Shown: positions 47,389-56,183 of the stretch, piece after piece
Layout of the letters: every line of letters begins with the position of its first letter
How positions within the stretch are numbered: position 1 is the stretch's first letter
Origin: Jiella avicenniae
GTDB taxonomy: Bacteria; Pseudomonadota; Alphaproteobacteria; Rhizobiales; Rhizobiaceae
Direction: 5' to 3'
NCBI RefSeq assembly: GCF_021390325.1
Contig: NZ_JAJUWU010000021.1
Location: 1-64,000 of the forward strand
Length of the DNA: 64,000 nucleotides
Notes under the pieces: model-generated
The model's database searches: none
Told to the model about the DNA's origin: nothing
Seen by the model: only the letters and a program-made list of their open reading frames with translations
Translations under genes and position numbers: made by a program

Positions 47389-48678
47389 TCAGGCCATGTT
47401 GCGTCCGCCGTAGCGGCGGGCGCGGATATTGGCCTGTTCGGCATGCCCGGCAAAGCCCTCGAGCATGCACAGGCGCGAGCACCGCTCGCCGATCTCGGCA
47501 CTCGCCTCGTCGGTGAGCACCTTCTGGTAGGTGCAGGTCTTGAGGAACTTGCCGACCCACAGACCGCCGGTATAGCGCGCCGCCTTCTTCGTCGGCAGAG
47601 TGTGGTTCGTGCCGATGACCTTGTCGCCATAGGCGACGTTGGTGCGCGGGCCGAGGAACAGCGCACCGTAGTTGCGCATGTTGTTGAGGAAATAGTCCGG
47701 GTCGCGGGTCATGACCTGCACATGCTCGGAAGCGATGCGATCGGCTTCCTGCAGCATCTCCTCCTGGCTGTCGCAGACGATGACCTCGCCGAAGGTTTCC
47801 CAGGCCTGCCGGGCGGTTTCGCCGGTCGTCAAGACCTTCAGCTGGCGCTCGATCTCCTCCATCGTGTCGCGGGCGAGCTTTTCGGAGTTCGTGAGAAGGA
47901 CGGCCGGCGAGGTCGGCCCGTGTTCGGCCTGGCCGAGGAGGTCGGTCGCGCAGATCTCGCCGTCGACGGTGTCGTCGGCGATGACGAGGGTCTCCGTCGG
48001 CCCGGCGAACAGATCGATGCCGATGCGGCCGTAGAGCTGCCGCTTGGCTTCTGCGACGAAGGCGTTGCCGGGGCCGACCAGCATGTCGACCGGCGCAATC
48101 GTCTCCGTGCCGAGAGCCATCGCGCCGACCGCCTGGACGCCGCCGAGAACGTAGATCTCGTCGGCACCGGCGAGATGCATGGCGGTGACGATCGCCGGAT
48201 GCGGGCCTCCCTCGAAGGGCGGGGCGCAGGCGATGATGCGCTTGACGCCGGCCACCTTCGCGGTGACGACGCTCATGTGGGCCGAGGCCACCATCGGATA
48301 CTTGCCGCCTGGAACGTAGCATCCGACGGATTCGACCGGCACGTTGCGATGCCCGAGAATGACGCCGGGAAGGGTCTCCACTTCCAGATCCTTCAGGCAC
48401 TCGCGCTGCTTCTGCGCGAAGTTCCGGACCTGGGCCTGGGCGAACTTGACGTCGTCGAGGTCGCGCTCGGAGACCTTCGACATCGCGTCCGCGATTTCGC
48501 TCTCGGTCAGCCTGAACGCCTTGGGCGACCACTTGTCGAACTTCTCGGATAACTCCCGGACCGCGGCGTCGCCACGGCTTTCGATGTCGGACAGAATGCT
48601 TTCGACCGTCTCGCGGGTCTTCTTGTCGGCCGCGGCCGTCTCGTCGGGATTCTGACCCTTCTTGAGAAAGGTTGGCAT
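47389..48678 (-). CDS. HisD-family NAD-dependent alcohol dehydrogenase (sulfopropanediol-dehydrogenase-like)
   Basis: A 429-residue homologue of histidinol dehydrogenase. Catalytic and zinc residues line up with the E. coli enzyme: Q250, H253 (LLGQAEHG), E318-H319 (ASEHVQV), D352 and H412. Such enzymes oxidise a primary alcohol through the aldehyde to the carboxylate with 2 NAD+. Histidine genes are absent around it, and the family has members acting on dihydroxypropanesulfonate and sugar alcohols. The LacI gene follows after 16 bp and a sugar importer precedes it, so the substrate is probably an imported polyol or sugar derivative. Gene symbol withheld because function is unproven. Confidence 0.9.
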   Translation of the reverse strand: MPTFLKKGQNPDETAAADKKTRETVESILSDIESRGDAAVRELSEKFDKWSPKAFRLTESEIADAMSKVSERDLDDVKFAQAQVRNFAQKQRECLKDLEVETLPGVILGHRNVPVESVGCYVPGGKYPMVASAHMSVVTAKVAGVKRIIACAPPFEGGPHPAIVTAMHLAGADEIYVLGGVQAVGAMALGTETIAPVDMLVGPGNAFVAEAKRQLYGRIGIDLFAGPTETLVIADDTVDGEICATDLLGQAEHGPTSPAVLLTNSEKLARDTMEEIERQLKVLTTGETARQAWETFGEVIVCDSQEEMLQEADRIASEHVQVMTRDPDYFLNNMRNYGALFLGPRTNVAYGDKVIGTNHTLPTKKAARYTGGLWVGKFLKTCTYQKVLTDEASAEIGERCSRLCMLEGFAGHAEQANIRARRYGGRNMA

Positions 48679-48740
48679 CGGAGTTCCTCATCGGTTCGAG
48701 AGTGACGGCTCTGTGATCGGGTGGGCGTCATCGGATGGGA

Positions 48741-48766
48741 CGGGACGGCCGACCAGGGCCGTCCCG
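48741..48766 (-). other. Stem-loop after the sugar-binding protein gene
   Basis: cgggacggcc-gaccag-ggccgtcccg is a perfect 10-bp stem with a 6-base loop, 12 bp after the binding-protein stop and 62 bp before the HisD gene. No T run. Similar structures follow ugpB and the Liv binding-protein gene. Confidence 0.6.
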
Positions 48767-48778
48767 ACGGGGCAGGGA

Positions 48779-50011
48779 TCAGGGCTGGACGGTTGCCTTG
48801 ACCTTGGTCAACTCATACTGGTTCTCCGGCGCCTCGCAACGCTGGCAGTTGATGCCCGGCGAGTCCGGTGCCTTCGTGATCTCCTCGGGGAGCGGCTGAA
48901 TGGTCGCCCCAGGCGTCGGATTGCCGTCGAGGGCGGAGGTCAGCGTCAGTTCCGGAAGGAGCGTCGGGTTGAAGACCTCGGTGACGAAGGAGGAGGGGAC
49001 CTTCTCCGACGGGAAGACGTTGCATCCGTTCTCGAAGGTGTCGCCCTCGCAGAGCTTCACGTCCGCGGCCGGAACCCAGGGCAGCGGATATTGGATGTTC
49101 ATCGGCTCGAGGTCGCGCTTGCCGGTGAGGACTTCCATCATGATCTTGAAGGCATAGCCGGCAGAGGCGGGCGGCGAACCGGAGGAGACGCCCTTCAGGC
49201 CCATATCCTGCATCTTCGGATCGGCCAGAGCCAGACGGAAACCGTCCGAATTCTCGCCGGTGATCGGAACGAGCTTGCCGCCCTTGTCGAGAAGAGCCTG
49301 GACGGCACCGTATTCACCGGCCTGCGCCCAGATGCCGTCGACGTCCGGATGAGCAGCGAGGGCCTTTGCGGTTTCCTGCTGGGTCGTGCGGTCGTCCCAG
49401 TAGCTGTAATATTCGGCCGCGACCGAGATGCCGGGATACTGGTCGAAGATGTGCATGGCGCCGTCGGTGTGGCGCTTGTCGACCGAATTGCCCGGAACGC
49501 CGCGGGACAGAAAGATCTTGCCCTTGCCGCCGAGTTCGTTGACGAGCGCCTGGGCGGTGTTCTCGCCGAAGCCAGCCGTGATGAAGCTGACATTGTAGGC
49601 GCAGGGTTCGGTGACCGTCGCGTCGTACATGAAGAACTTCACGCCCTGATCGCAGCCGCGCTTGATCGTGCGGTTGAGGGCGGTGGCGGAGATCGGGAAG
49701 CTGATGACGCCATCGGCGCCGGCCTGGATCATGCTCTCATAGGCGGAGATCTGCGCCTGCGGATCGGTTCCCGAGATCACTTCGGTCAGTTCGACCTGCT
49801 TGTCGTAAGGCGGGGTCTTGGCCAGCGCCTTGACGATGTTGGCGGCTTCCGACTGCCAGGAATTGCCGCTGTAGCTCATGGCGAGATAGATCTTGTACTT
49901 CTTGTCGGAGCCCGAGTCCTGGGCCTGCGCCAGCGTCGCGCCGAACGTCGCGGCCAATCCCGCGATCATCGTCGCGGAGGCGGCGCCTTTCATCAGTTTG
50001 TTCAATCTCAT
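48779..50011 (-). CDS. Sugar ABC substrate-binding protein (long RbsB class)
   Basis: A 410-residue periplasmic binding protein with a Sec signal peptide (MRLNKLMKGAASATMIAGLAATF, cleaved around AQAQ). Mature part: YKIYLAMSYSGNSWQSEAAN, then YESMIQAGADGVISFPIS. It is longer than ribose binders and carries extra cysteines (LCEGDTFENGC; C in NCQRCEAP) that could form disulfides. Shorter start at 50011 is used because the upstream frame is arginine-rich. It is last in an ATPase-permease-permease-binder order. A small 6-bp stem-loop at 50038-50055 lies 27 bases before its start. Confidence 0.9.
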   Translation of the reverse strand: MRLNKLMKGAASATMIAGLAATFGATLAQAQDSGSDKKYKIYLAMSYSGNSWQSEAANIVKALAKTPPYDKQVELTEVISGTDPQAQISAYESMIQAGADGVISFPISATALNRTIKRGCDQGVKFFMYDATVTEPCAYNVSFITAGFGENTAQALVNELGGKGKIFLSRGVPGNSVDKRHTDGAMHIFDQYPGISVAAEYYSYWDDRTTQQETAKALAAHPDVDGIWAQAGEYGAVQALLDKGGKLVPITGENSDGFRLALADPKMQDMGLKGVSSGSPPASAGYAFKIMMEVLTGKRDLEPMNIQYPLPWVPAADVKLCEGDTFENGCNVFPSEKVPSSFVTEVFNPTLLPELTLTSALDGNPTPGATIQPLPEEITKAPDSPGINCQRCEAPENQYELTKVKATVQP

Positions 50012-50117
50012 CGTGTCTTCACTCCCTGTTGCTGTCCGTCCCCTGTGCGGGGGACGTGGCAGATCGATGGAACCTCCCTCCATCGGGGTCGACGCGGCCC
50101 TCCCAATGGCACCGCGT

Positions 50118-51146
50118 TCATGCCTTCCGGTTGCGCAGCCGCAGCCCGGAAAAAAGGTCCTCGCGCAAAAGGACGAGCGCGACGAGGATGATCGAACCCT
50201 CGATGATCGTCCGATATCCCTGGTCGAGACCAATGGCGGATATGACGGTTCCGAGCGTCGTCAGAAGGATTGCGCCGCCGACCGTGCCGACGAAGCTTCC
50301 GCTGCCGCCGAGGATCGAGGAGCCGCCGATCACCACTGCGGCGATCCCCGGAAGCAGGTAGCTGTCGCCCATCCGCAGCGTCGCGCCGTCGGAATAGCCG
50401 ACCAGCATCATGCCGACGAAGCCGGCGCAGGCCGCACTGATGGCGTAGGGAATGGCTTCGGTCAGCCCGACATCGATGCCGGCGATGCGTGCGGCTTCCC
50501 GGTTGACGCCGATCGCGTAGAGGCGGCGGCCGAGCGTCGTCCGGCTCTGGACGATCCAGCCCACGATCGCGAAGAGGACGACGAAATAGACGACGACCGG
50601 AATGCCGAGCCAACGCTCTTTCATCAGGAACGCGAGGATTTCCGGAGAATTGCCGCGCGGCGTACCGCCGGTGAGCCCGAGGGCCGCCGAGGCGACGAAG
50701 ATCGACGATGCGAGCGTCATGATGAAGGGCGGGATGCCGAGAATCACGACGCCCGCGCCGTTGACGAGCCCGATCAGCGCGCAGACGCAAAGGGCGATCG
50801 GCAGGACGTAGAAGGCGTTGCCGTCGCTGCCGTAGACGGTCGCGAGGACACCGCCGATGACGACGAGCGAGGGCGTCGAGAGATCGAGCCCACCCACGAG
50901 GATGACGAGACCCTGGCCGAAGGACAGGACGATCAGGAACGACGACAGCGTCAGGATCGTCAGGACCTGGTTCCATGATCCGAGGGCAGGGCTGACGAAA
51001 CGCGAGCAGAGGATCAGCACCGCCGACAGGGCGAACACCGCGACGATGTTGACGAGATCCCGATCGATCCCGCTCGAGGCGCGCCTGTCCTCGACGTGCG
51101 CGAAGGTGTCCGTGGCCGAACCGTCGTTTCCGGTCGTCTGGTTCAT
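50118..51146 (-). CDS. Sugar ABC transporter permease 2, RbsC type
   Basis: A 342-residue permease with about nine helices after a 28-residue polar N-terminus (MNQTTGNDGSATDTFAH). Landmarks VGGLDLSTPSLVVIGGVLAT, GIPPFIMTLASSIFVASAALGLTGG and YAIGVNREAARIAGIDVG are typical. Start overlaps the other permease by 4 bp. Two distinct permeases imply a heterodimeric channel, unlike ribose importers. It could serve polyols or acid sugars. Confidence 0.9.
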   Translation of the reverse strand: MNQTTGNDGSATDTFAHVEDRRASSGIDRDLVNIVAVFALSAVLILCSRFVSPALGSWNQVLTILTLSSFLIVLSFGQGLVILVGGLDLSTPSLVVIGGVLATVYGSDGNAFYVLPIALCVCALIGLVNGAGVVILGIPPFIMTLASSIFVASAALGLTGGTPRGNSPEILAFLMKERWLGIPVVVYFVVLFAIVGWIVQSRTTLGRRLYAIGVNREAARIAGIDVGLTEAIPYAISAACAGFVGMMLVGYSDGATLRMGDSYLLPGIAAVVIGGSSILGGSGSFVGTVGGAILLTTLGTVISAIGLDQGYRTIIEGSIILVALVLLREDLFSGLRLRNRKA

Positions 51147-52147
51147 CGCACCGCTCCCTTCGAGAAGGTCCGGCCGATCAGGTTGCCGAGGACGATCGCC
51201 GCGACGAGGATGACCGACTGGAACATGCCGGTGTAGAAGGACGAGACCCCGGCGGCGAAGAGCACTTTCTGCAGCAGCATGAGAACGCCAGCGCCGAATA
51301 TCGATCCGAGGATACCGCCGCGGCCGCCCGAAAGTGATGTCCCGCCGAGCGCCACGGCGGCGAATGCGAGCAGCAGGAACGATTCCCCGGCGTTCGGATC
51401 GCCCGTCGCGGTCTGGGCACTCAGCATGAAACCGGCGAGGCCGTAGAGAATGCCGGCGCCGACGAAGGCCGCGAAGCGCGTCGCCGTCACCGAGATGCCG
51501 GACAGGGACGCCGCCTGCTCGTCCGCACCGACGGCGTAGATCCCGAGGCCGGTGTTGGTGCGCGAGAATCCAGCCCACAGAAGCGCGACAGCCAGAACGA
51601 TGAGGCCCGAGATCGGCAGGACGCCAAACAGGGTGTCGGTCAGCTCGTAGGAGACCCATTGGGCGACGTAGCCGCCCGGCGCGTCGAGGAAGACGAGGGA
51701 AAGCCCCTGGCAGACGATCATCGTGCCGAGGGTTGCGGCGATGGTCTGCAGGCCGAGCTTCGCCACCAGAAACCCGTTGATCGCCCCGACGGCCGCGCCG
51801 ATCGCCATGCAGATCGCAAGGCTCGCGAGGGCGCCGAGCGGGCCCTCGATCGGATAAATCGCCATGAAGACGTTGGTCAGTGAGATCACGCCGGCGACGG
51901 AGAGGTCGAATCCTCTCGCCAGCACCACCATCGTCTCGCCCGCCGCCGCGATGGCGAGCGGCGCGGAATTGTTCATCAGATTGGTGAAGGTGTAGAGCGA
52001 CAGGGCCGAGGGCTCGAACCAGGCATAGAGTGCGTACATCGCCAGATAGAGGACGAAGACCACCGCCGCGCCGCCGGACAGCATGCGCTTCAGTCGCAGT
52101 GTCGGCCGACTGGTCCGTTCTGTCGCGAGGCTGGCGGCGTAGCTCAC
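51143..52147 (-). CDS. Sugar ABC transporter permease 1, RbsC type
   Basis: A 334-residue permease, about nine helices: MVVLARGFDLSVAGVISLTN, FLVAKLGLQTIAATLGTMIVCQG and YAVGADEQAASLSGISVTA are the typical blocks. A GTG start gives GTGA overlapping the ATPase stop by 4 bp; no ATG fits. It pairs with the second permease to form the pore. Confidence 0.88.
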   Translation of the reverse strand: MSYAASLATERTSRPTLRLKRMLSGGAAVVFVLYLAMYALYAWFEPSALSLYTFTNLMNNSAPLAIAAAGETMVVLARGFDLSVAGVISLTNVFMAIYPIEGPLGALASLAICMAIGAAVGAINGFLVAKLGLQTIAATLGTMIVCQGLSLVFLDAPGGYVAQWVSYELTDTLFGVLPISGLIVLAVALLWAGFSRTNTGLGIYAVGADEQAASLSGISVTATRFAAFVGAGILYGLAGFMLSAQTATGDPNAGESFLLLAFAAVALGGTSLSGGRGGILGSIFGAGVLMLLQKVLFAAGVSSFYTGMFQSVILVAAIVLGNLIGRTFSKGAVR

Positions 52148-53679
52148 GAGTACGCTCCCTTCGATGCGGCGCTGTCCTCCCGATGGCCGATCATCGCCCC
52201 GACGAGGTTCTGCTCCTCGATGGCGTCGCCTTCGAACGCTTCGACGATCCGCCCGCCGTAAAGGACGAGGCAACGCTGGGCGAGGCTGGTGATCTCGGGC
52301 AGCTCGGACGAATAGAACAGGACCGAACCGCCATCTTCGGTGAACTGGCGAATGGCTTCGTAGATCGACTGCTTGGTCCCGACGTCGACGCCGCGGGTGG
52401 GATCGAACAGCAGAAGGATCCGCGCGCCGGTCATTACCGTCCGGGCAAGCAGCGCCTTCTGCTGATTGCCACCCGAAAGGTCGGAAATCCTGAACGGGAG
52501 ATAGCGTCGGGCGAGATCGACGACGTCCGCCGTCTCGCCGGCGGCATCGCGCTCCCTCGACCGGGAGACGACGCCGAAGGAGGCGACGTTCCCGACGACG
52601 GGCAGCGTCATGTTGGATGCGGTGGTGAGGCTCGCGAAGATCCCCTCGGTCTTCCGCTCCTCGGGAAGAAACGCCATGCCGCGGCCGGAGGCGAGGGCGC
52701 CTTTGGGGCTGCGGATGTCGGCGACCTTGCCATCGACCGAAATCGAGCCGGAACGGCGCTTCTCGAGACCGACGAGACTGCGGAACAGGTCCCGCTGCCC
52801 TTGCCCTTCGAGGGCCGCCACGCCGAGGATTTCGCCCTCTTTCAGCTCGAAGGACACGCTGTCCAGTATGTCGGTCGTCAGATCGCTGACGGACAAGACC
52901 GCCCCGGAGCTTTTCGGCTTGCCGGCATGGGTCGACAGGGTCTTCTTCGCGGAACGGCCGACCATCATCTCGAAGATGCGGTTGTCGTCGGCGCCGGCGA
53001 GATCGACTGTATCGATGCTTCGGCCATTCCGCAGAACCGTGGCCCGGCTGCAGATCGAGCGGACTTCGGCCAGCCGGTGGGAAATGTACAGAACCGCGGT
53101 CCCGGCCTTCCTGGCATTCTCGATCAGCCGGAAGAGCCAGTCGACATCCGAGAGTGAAGCGGTTGGCTCGTCGAGAATCAGAAGCCGCGTTCCGTGGGAA
53201 AAGGCCCGAACGATCTCCAGCCGCTGACGATCGGGAAGCGAAAGCCGACCCACCGCTTCCTCCGGATCGAGGGGAAGGTCGAAACGCGCCAGAATCTGCG
53301 ATGCCTTCTCGATCGTACGGCCGCGTGAAAACAGTCCGGCTTTTGCCGCCGGCAGTTTGGGCAGGCACAAGTTCTCGGCCACCGTCAGGTTCTGCAGCAG
53401 GCTGAGTTCCTGAAAGGCGATGGCGACGCCGCAGCGGCGTGCGCCGAGGATCGAGCTCGGGGCATAGGGCTCGCCGGTCAGCGACATCGTCCCGCGGTCC
53501 GGCTCGACGACACCGCCGAGCACTTTCACCAGTGTGGACTTGCCGGCACCGTTCTCGCCGAGCAGCGCGTGGACTTCGCCCGGGCCGATGGAGATCGAGA
53601 CATCCTCGAGGGCGACGGTCGCCCCATAGGATTTCGAGACGCCGCGGCACTCGACGGAAGCCATCCTCGCTTCGCTCAT
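52144..53679 (-). CDS. Sugar ABC transporter ATPase, RbsA type
   Basis: A 511-residue double ATPase. First cassette: Walker A GENGAGKST, signature-like LSLPDRQRLEIVRAF, LLILDEPTASLS. Second cassette has a degenerate P-loop (ALEGQGQR), LSGGNQQKALLARTV and LLLFDPTRGVD, where the usual Glu after Asp is missing (DP rather than DEP). So ATP hydrolysis at one site is doubtful, as is common in this class. ATG 53679 has GGAGGGCC before it. First gene of a unit preceded by a 22-bp palindrome. Confidence 0.9.
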   Translation of the reverse strand: MSEARMASVECRGVSKSYGATVALEDVSISIGPGEVHALLGENGAGKSTLVKVLGGVVEPDRGTMSLTGEPYAPSSILGARRCGVAIAFQELSLLQNLTVAENLCLPKLPAAKAGLFSRGRTIEKASQILARFDLPLDPEEAVGRLSLPDRQRLEIVRAFSHGTRLLILDEPTASLSDVDWLFRLIENARKAGTAVLYISHRLAEVRSICSRATVLRNGRSIDTVDLAGADDNRIFEMMVGRSAKKTLSTHAGKPKSSGAVLSVSDLTTDILDSVSFELKEGEILGVAALEGQGQRDLFRSLVGLEKRRSGSISVDGKVADIRSPKGALASGRGMAFLPEERKTEGIFASLTTASNMTLPVVGNVASFGVVSRSRERDAAGETADVVDLARRYLPFRISDLSGGNQQKALLARTVMTGARILLLFDPTRGVDVGTKQSIYEAIRQFTEDGGSVLFYSSELPEITSLAQRCLVLYGGRIVEAFEGDAIEEQNLVGAMIGHREDSAASKGAYS

Positions 53680-53710
53680 GATGGCCCTCCTCCCAAAGGT
53701 CGCATGGCGT

Positions 53711-53745
53711 GCTGCAAGCGATTGCAGCAAACGTTTGCTGCAAAC
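53711..53745. promoter_or_regulatory. LacI-type operator array before the sugar importer
   Basis: ttgcagcaaacgtttgctgcaa (53722-53743) is a perfect 22-bp palindrome centred on the aacgtt core used by LacI regulators. It is nested in repeated half-sites: gctgcaa (53711-53717) pairs with ttgcagc (53722-53728), and gtttg-ctg-caaac covers 53733-53745. The array lies about 40 bp upstream of the ATPase gene on the minus strand, a promoter-blocking position. Confidence 0.75.
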
Positions 53746-53820
53746 GATACCAGGATCAAACGCTGATCGATCGCGACTGTCAACAGGGAGTTTTGACCGG
53801 TGCTGGCGGTGCGCGTCCCG

Positions 53821-54840
53821 TCAGAGGACGGCGTGGACCTCGCGCGGCTTCGGCGCGAGTTCGCAGGCATAGCGGATCGCGGCGACGAGACTCTCGTATC
53901 GCGCGACGCCCTTGCCCGCGATGTCGAAGGCCGTGCCGTGATCGACGGAAGTGCGGATGATGCCGCCCTTGAGGCCGACGGTGATGTTGATCCCTTCGTC
54001 GAAGGCGACGGCCTTCACCGGGGCGTGGCCCTGATCGTGATAGCAGGCGACGACGACGTCGAAGTCGCCGCGCATCGCCCGGTAGAAGAGGGTGTCGGCG
54101 GGAAGAGGTCCCTTGACGTCGATGCCCTCGCACTGCGCCTTCTCGATACCTGGAACGAGCTTTTTCTCCTCCTCGCCCTCGCCGAACAGCCCGTTCTCGC
54201 CAGCATGCGGATTGATGCCGCAGACGGCGATCTTCGGGTGCGGGTTGCCGGCCGCCGCCAGCGTGTCCTGTGCCAGGCGGATCACCTGATAGGTCCGATC
54301 CGGGTCGATCCGGCGGATCGCCTCCAGAAGGCCGACATGGGTGGTGAGATGGATGACCTTCATCTTCGGCGCCGCCAGCATCATCGAGTAGCTTTCGGTT
54401 CCGGTCAGCTCGGCGAGGATCTCGGTATGGCCGGGGTAGATGTGGCCTCCGGCATGGAGGGCTTCCTTGTTGAGCGGCGCCGTCGCGATCGCCGCGACCT
54501 TGCCGGCCTTCGCCATCTCGACTGCCGCTTTCAGAAACTGGAACGCCCCGTTGCCGGCCTCGGCCCGAACCTCGCCGAATGGCAGGTCACCGAGATCGAG
54601 CCCAGGATCGGCGCAGAGGACGGTCCCGCCCTCGCTTCCGGGAATGGCTTCCTCTGGTTCGAAGGACTGGATGCGGAAGTGCGCGCCGACGATCTGTCGC
54701 GCCTTTTCCAGAACGGCAGCGTCGCCGACGACGACCGGTCGGCAGAGCTCCAGCGTTACGGGGTCGATGACGGTGCGGGCTACGATCTCCGGGCCGATTC
54801 CGCAAACGTCCCCCATGGTGATGGCAATGGTCGGCTTCAT
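53821..54840 (-). CDS. pdxA2: PdxA2-type 4-phospho-acid-sugar dehydrogenase
   Basis: A 339-residue PdxA-family NAD-dependent metal enzyme. Motif ITMGDVCGIGPEI (usual PdxA form GDPAGIGPE; here V-C replaces P-A). Metal ligands: H in GHIYPGHTEILAELTG, H in HLTTHVGLLEA and H in CYHDQGHAPVKA. Genuine pdxA acts in pyridoxal synthesis, but a kinase of the DUF1537 type just upstream marks PdxA2, which oxidises 4-phospho-D-threonate or -erythronate and, after decarboxylation, releases DHAP and CO2. Overlaps the kinase stop by 4 bp. Confidence 0.9.
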   Translation of the reverse strand: MKPTIAITMGDVCGIGPEIVARTVIDPVTLELCRPVVVGDAAVLEKARQIVGAHFRIQSFEPEEAIPGSEGGTVLCADPGLDLGDLPFGEVRAEAGNGAFQFLKAAVEMAKAGKVAAIATAPLNKEALHAGGHIYPGHTEILAELTGTESYSMMLAAPKMKVIHLTTHVGLLEAIRRIDPDRTYQVIRLAQDTLAAAGNPHPKIAVCGINPHAGENGLFGEGEEEKKLVPGIEKAQCEGIDVKGPLPADTLFYRAMRGDFDVVVACYHDQGHAPVKAVAFDEGINITVGLKGGIIRTSVDHGTAFDIAGKGVARYESLVAAIRYACELAPKPREVHAVL

Positions 54841-56183
54841 GGGTTCACTGTTCCTTCGATCAGATATGTCATCGCTTCCGCCAGAGCTTCGCGGTGGCCG
54901 AAGCCGCCGGCCTTGGTGACGATATGGCACTCGAGCGGCCCGATTGCCGTAACGAGGGGCATGCCGGGAAGGACCGTTCCGCGAATGTCGACGGCCGTGA
55001 TTCCGCAGGCTTCCATGGTGGCGCGGGCGGTGTCGCCGCCGGTGGCGACGAGCCGTCCGATGGTCCCTGCATCCAGGAGGAGTTTGGCGACGCGGCCAAG
55101 ACCGTTGGCGACGAGGCGGCTGGCCTCCCTGCGGCCGAGCCCCTTCTTCGCCGCGAGCTCCATGACACGTCGGATCTGCTGGCTCTGATGGGATGTGGTC
55201 AGGACGGCGATCTTGCTCGACCGGGCATAGATCGCCGCGACCTCGTCGGCGCAGCGTTTGGCTTCGACCTCCAGTGCGTCGTCAATGAGGGCTTCGGCCG
55301 ACATGACGACCGGTTCGATCCCATGCGCCGCGCAGGCTGCGTCGATCTGTTCGATCGCAACGGGATTGACGCTGCCGCAGACGAGGAGAGCCGGACGCCT
55401 CGCCGGCGGAAGGTCGGTCGGCCCGGCGCCGGCCGAGCCACCCCAGAGCTTCGAGAGGTGTTCGGCGATCCCGGCGGACCCGGCCCACAGAATGGGCCCG
55501 GCCACACCCTCCATCTCGCCGCCGAGCGCGGCGGCACGCTGCAGATCATCGTCGGTTCTCGCGTCGATGACGAGGCAGAGATAGGTTCCGGCCTGCGCCG
55601 CCGCCGTGGCCCATTGCCGGATCCGGTCGACGTCGCCCAACTCGTCCGGCAAGACCGGGACGATGCGGACATCCGGCATCTGCGGACTGATCAGGTCGAT
55701 GATCCTGCTCTCGACGACGGGGGTAGCGGGATCCCGCGCGATCGCGGTCCTGTCCACCGGAGTGCCATCGACCAGGAGAACCCCTTCGGCGACGGTCCGG
55801 CCCATGGAAGGGTAGGCGGGCGTCACGAGAACGGTTCGGCATCCCGACTTGCGGGCCATGGCGTCGATTTCGGCGCCGACATTGCCGCGCATGGTCGAAT
55901 CGATCTTCTTGAACAGCCGCACTCCGTCGAGAGCGATGCCGTTCATCGCGGTCTCGATGGCGGACCTCGAGGCATCGCTTTCCAGCGCCCGGCTCTCGCA
56001 ATCGATGACGATCGCATCGCAGCCGGACGTCTCGGCCGTTGCTGCAGTATCGAGAAAGACCCGCGTCCTCAGACCGGACGCGGTGAACTGCAGTCCGCAA
56101 TCGGCCGCCCCGGTGAGATCGTCCGCCAAAACGAGGATAGAGGCGGAACGCCGAGCCGCCGCGGTTTCGGCGGGGCCGGTCAT
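54837..56183 (-). CDS. dtnK: Four-carbon acid sugar kinase (DUF1537; D-threonate/D-erythronate kinase type)
   Basis: A 448-residue OtnK/DtnK-like kinase. The N-terminal domain (PF07005) has A20-DDLTGAADCG, its signature acid-sugar loop, and KKIDSTMRGNVGAEIDAM. The C-terminal nucleotide-binding domain (PF17042) has LLVCGSVNPVAIEQID and VATGGDTARATMEACGI. Length fits the family. It phosphorylates O4 of a four-carbon sugar acid; with pdxA2 next to it D-threonate or D-erythronate is expected. The start overlaps the permease stop by 4 bp. The precise stereochemistry cannot be read. Confidence 0.9.
   Translation of the reverse strand: MTGPAETAAARRSASILVLADDLTGAADCGLQFTASGLRTRVFLDTAATAETSGCDAIVIDCESRALESDASRSAIETAMNGIALDGVRLFKKIDSTMRGNVGAEIDAMARKSGCRTVLVTPAYPSMGRTVAEGVLLVDGTPVDRTAIARDPATPVVESRIIDLISPQMPDVRIVPVLPDELGDVDRIRQWATAAAQAGTYLCLVIDARTDDDLQRAAALGGEMEGVAGPILWAGSAGIAEHLSKLWGGSAGAGPTDLPPARRPALLVCGSVNPVAIEQIDAACAAHGIEPVVMSAEALIDDALEVEAKRCADEVAAIYARSSKIAVLTTSHQSQQIRRVMELAAKKGLGRREASRLVANGLGRVAKLLLDAGTIGRLVATGGDTARATMEACGITAVDIRGTVLPGMPLVTAIGPLECHIVTKAGGFGHREALAEAMTYLIEGTVNP

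Noticed and set aside
47389-48678. hisD of histidine biosynthesis
   Set aside because: No other his gene is near, and the neighbours are a sugar importer, a LacI regulator and catabolic enzymes.
53821-54840. pdxA of vitamin B6 synthesis
   Set aside because: Overlap with a DUF1537 acid-sugar kinase and KdgT-type permease indicates the PdxA2 subgroup; also the GD-PA-GIGPE motif is altered to GD-VC-GIGPE.
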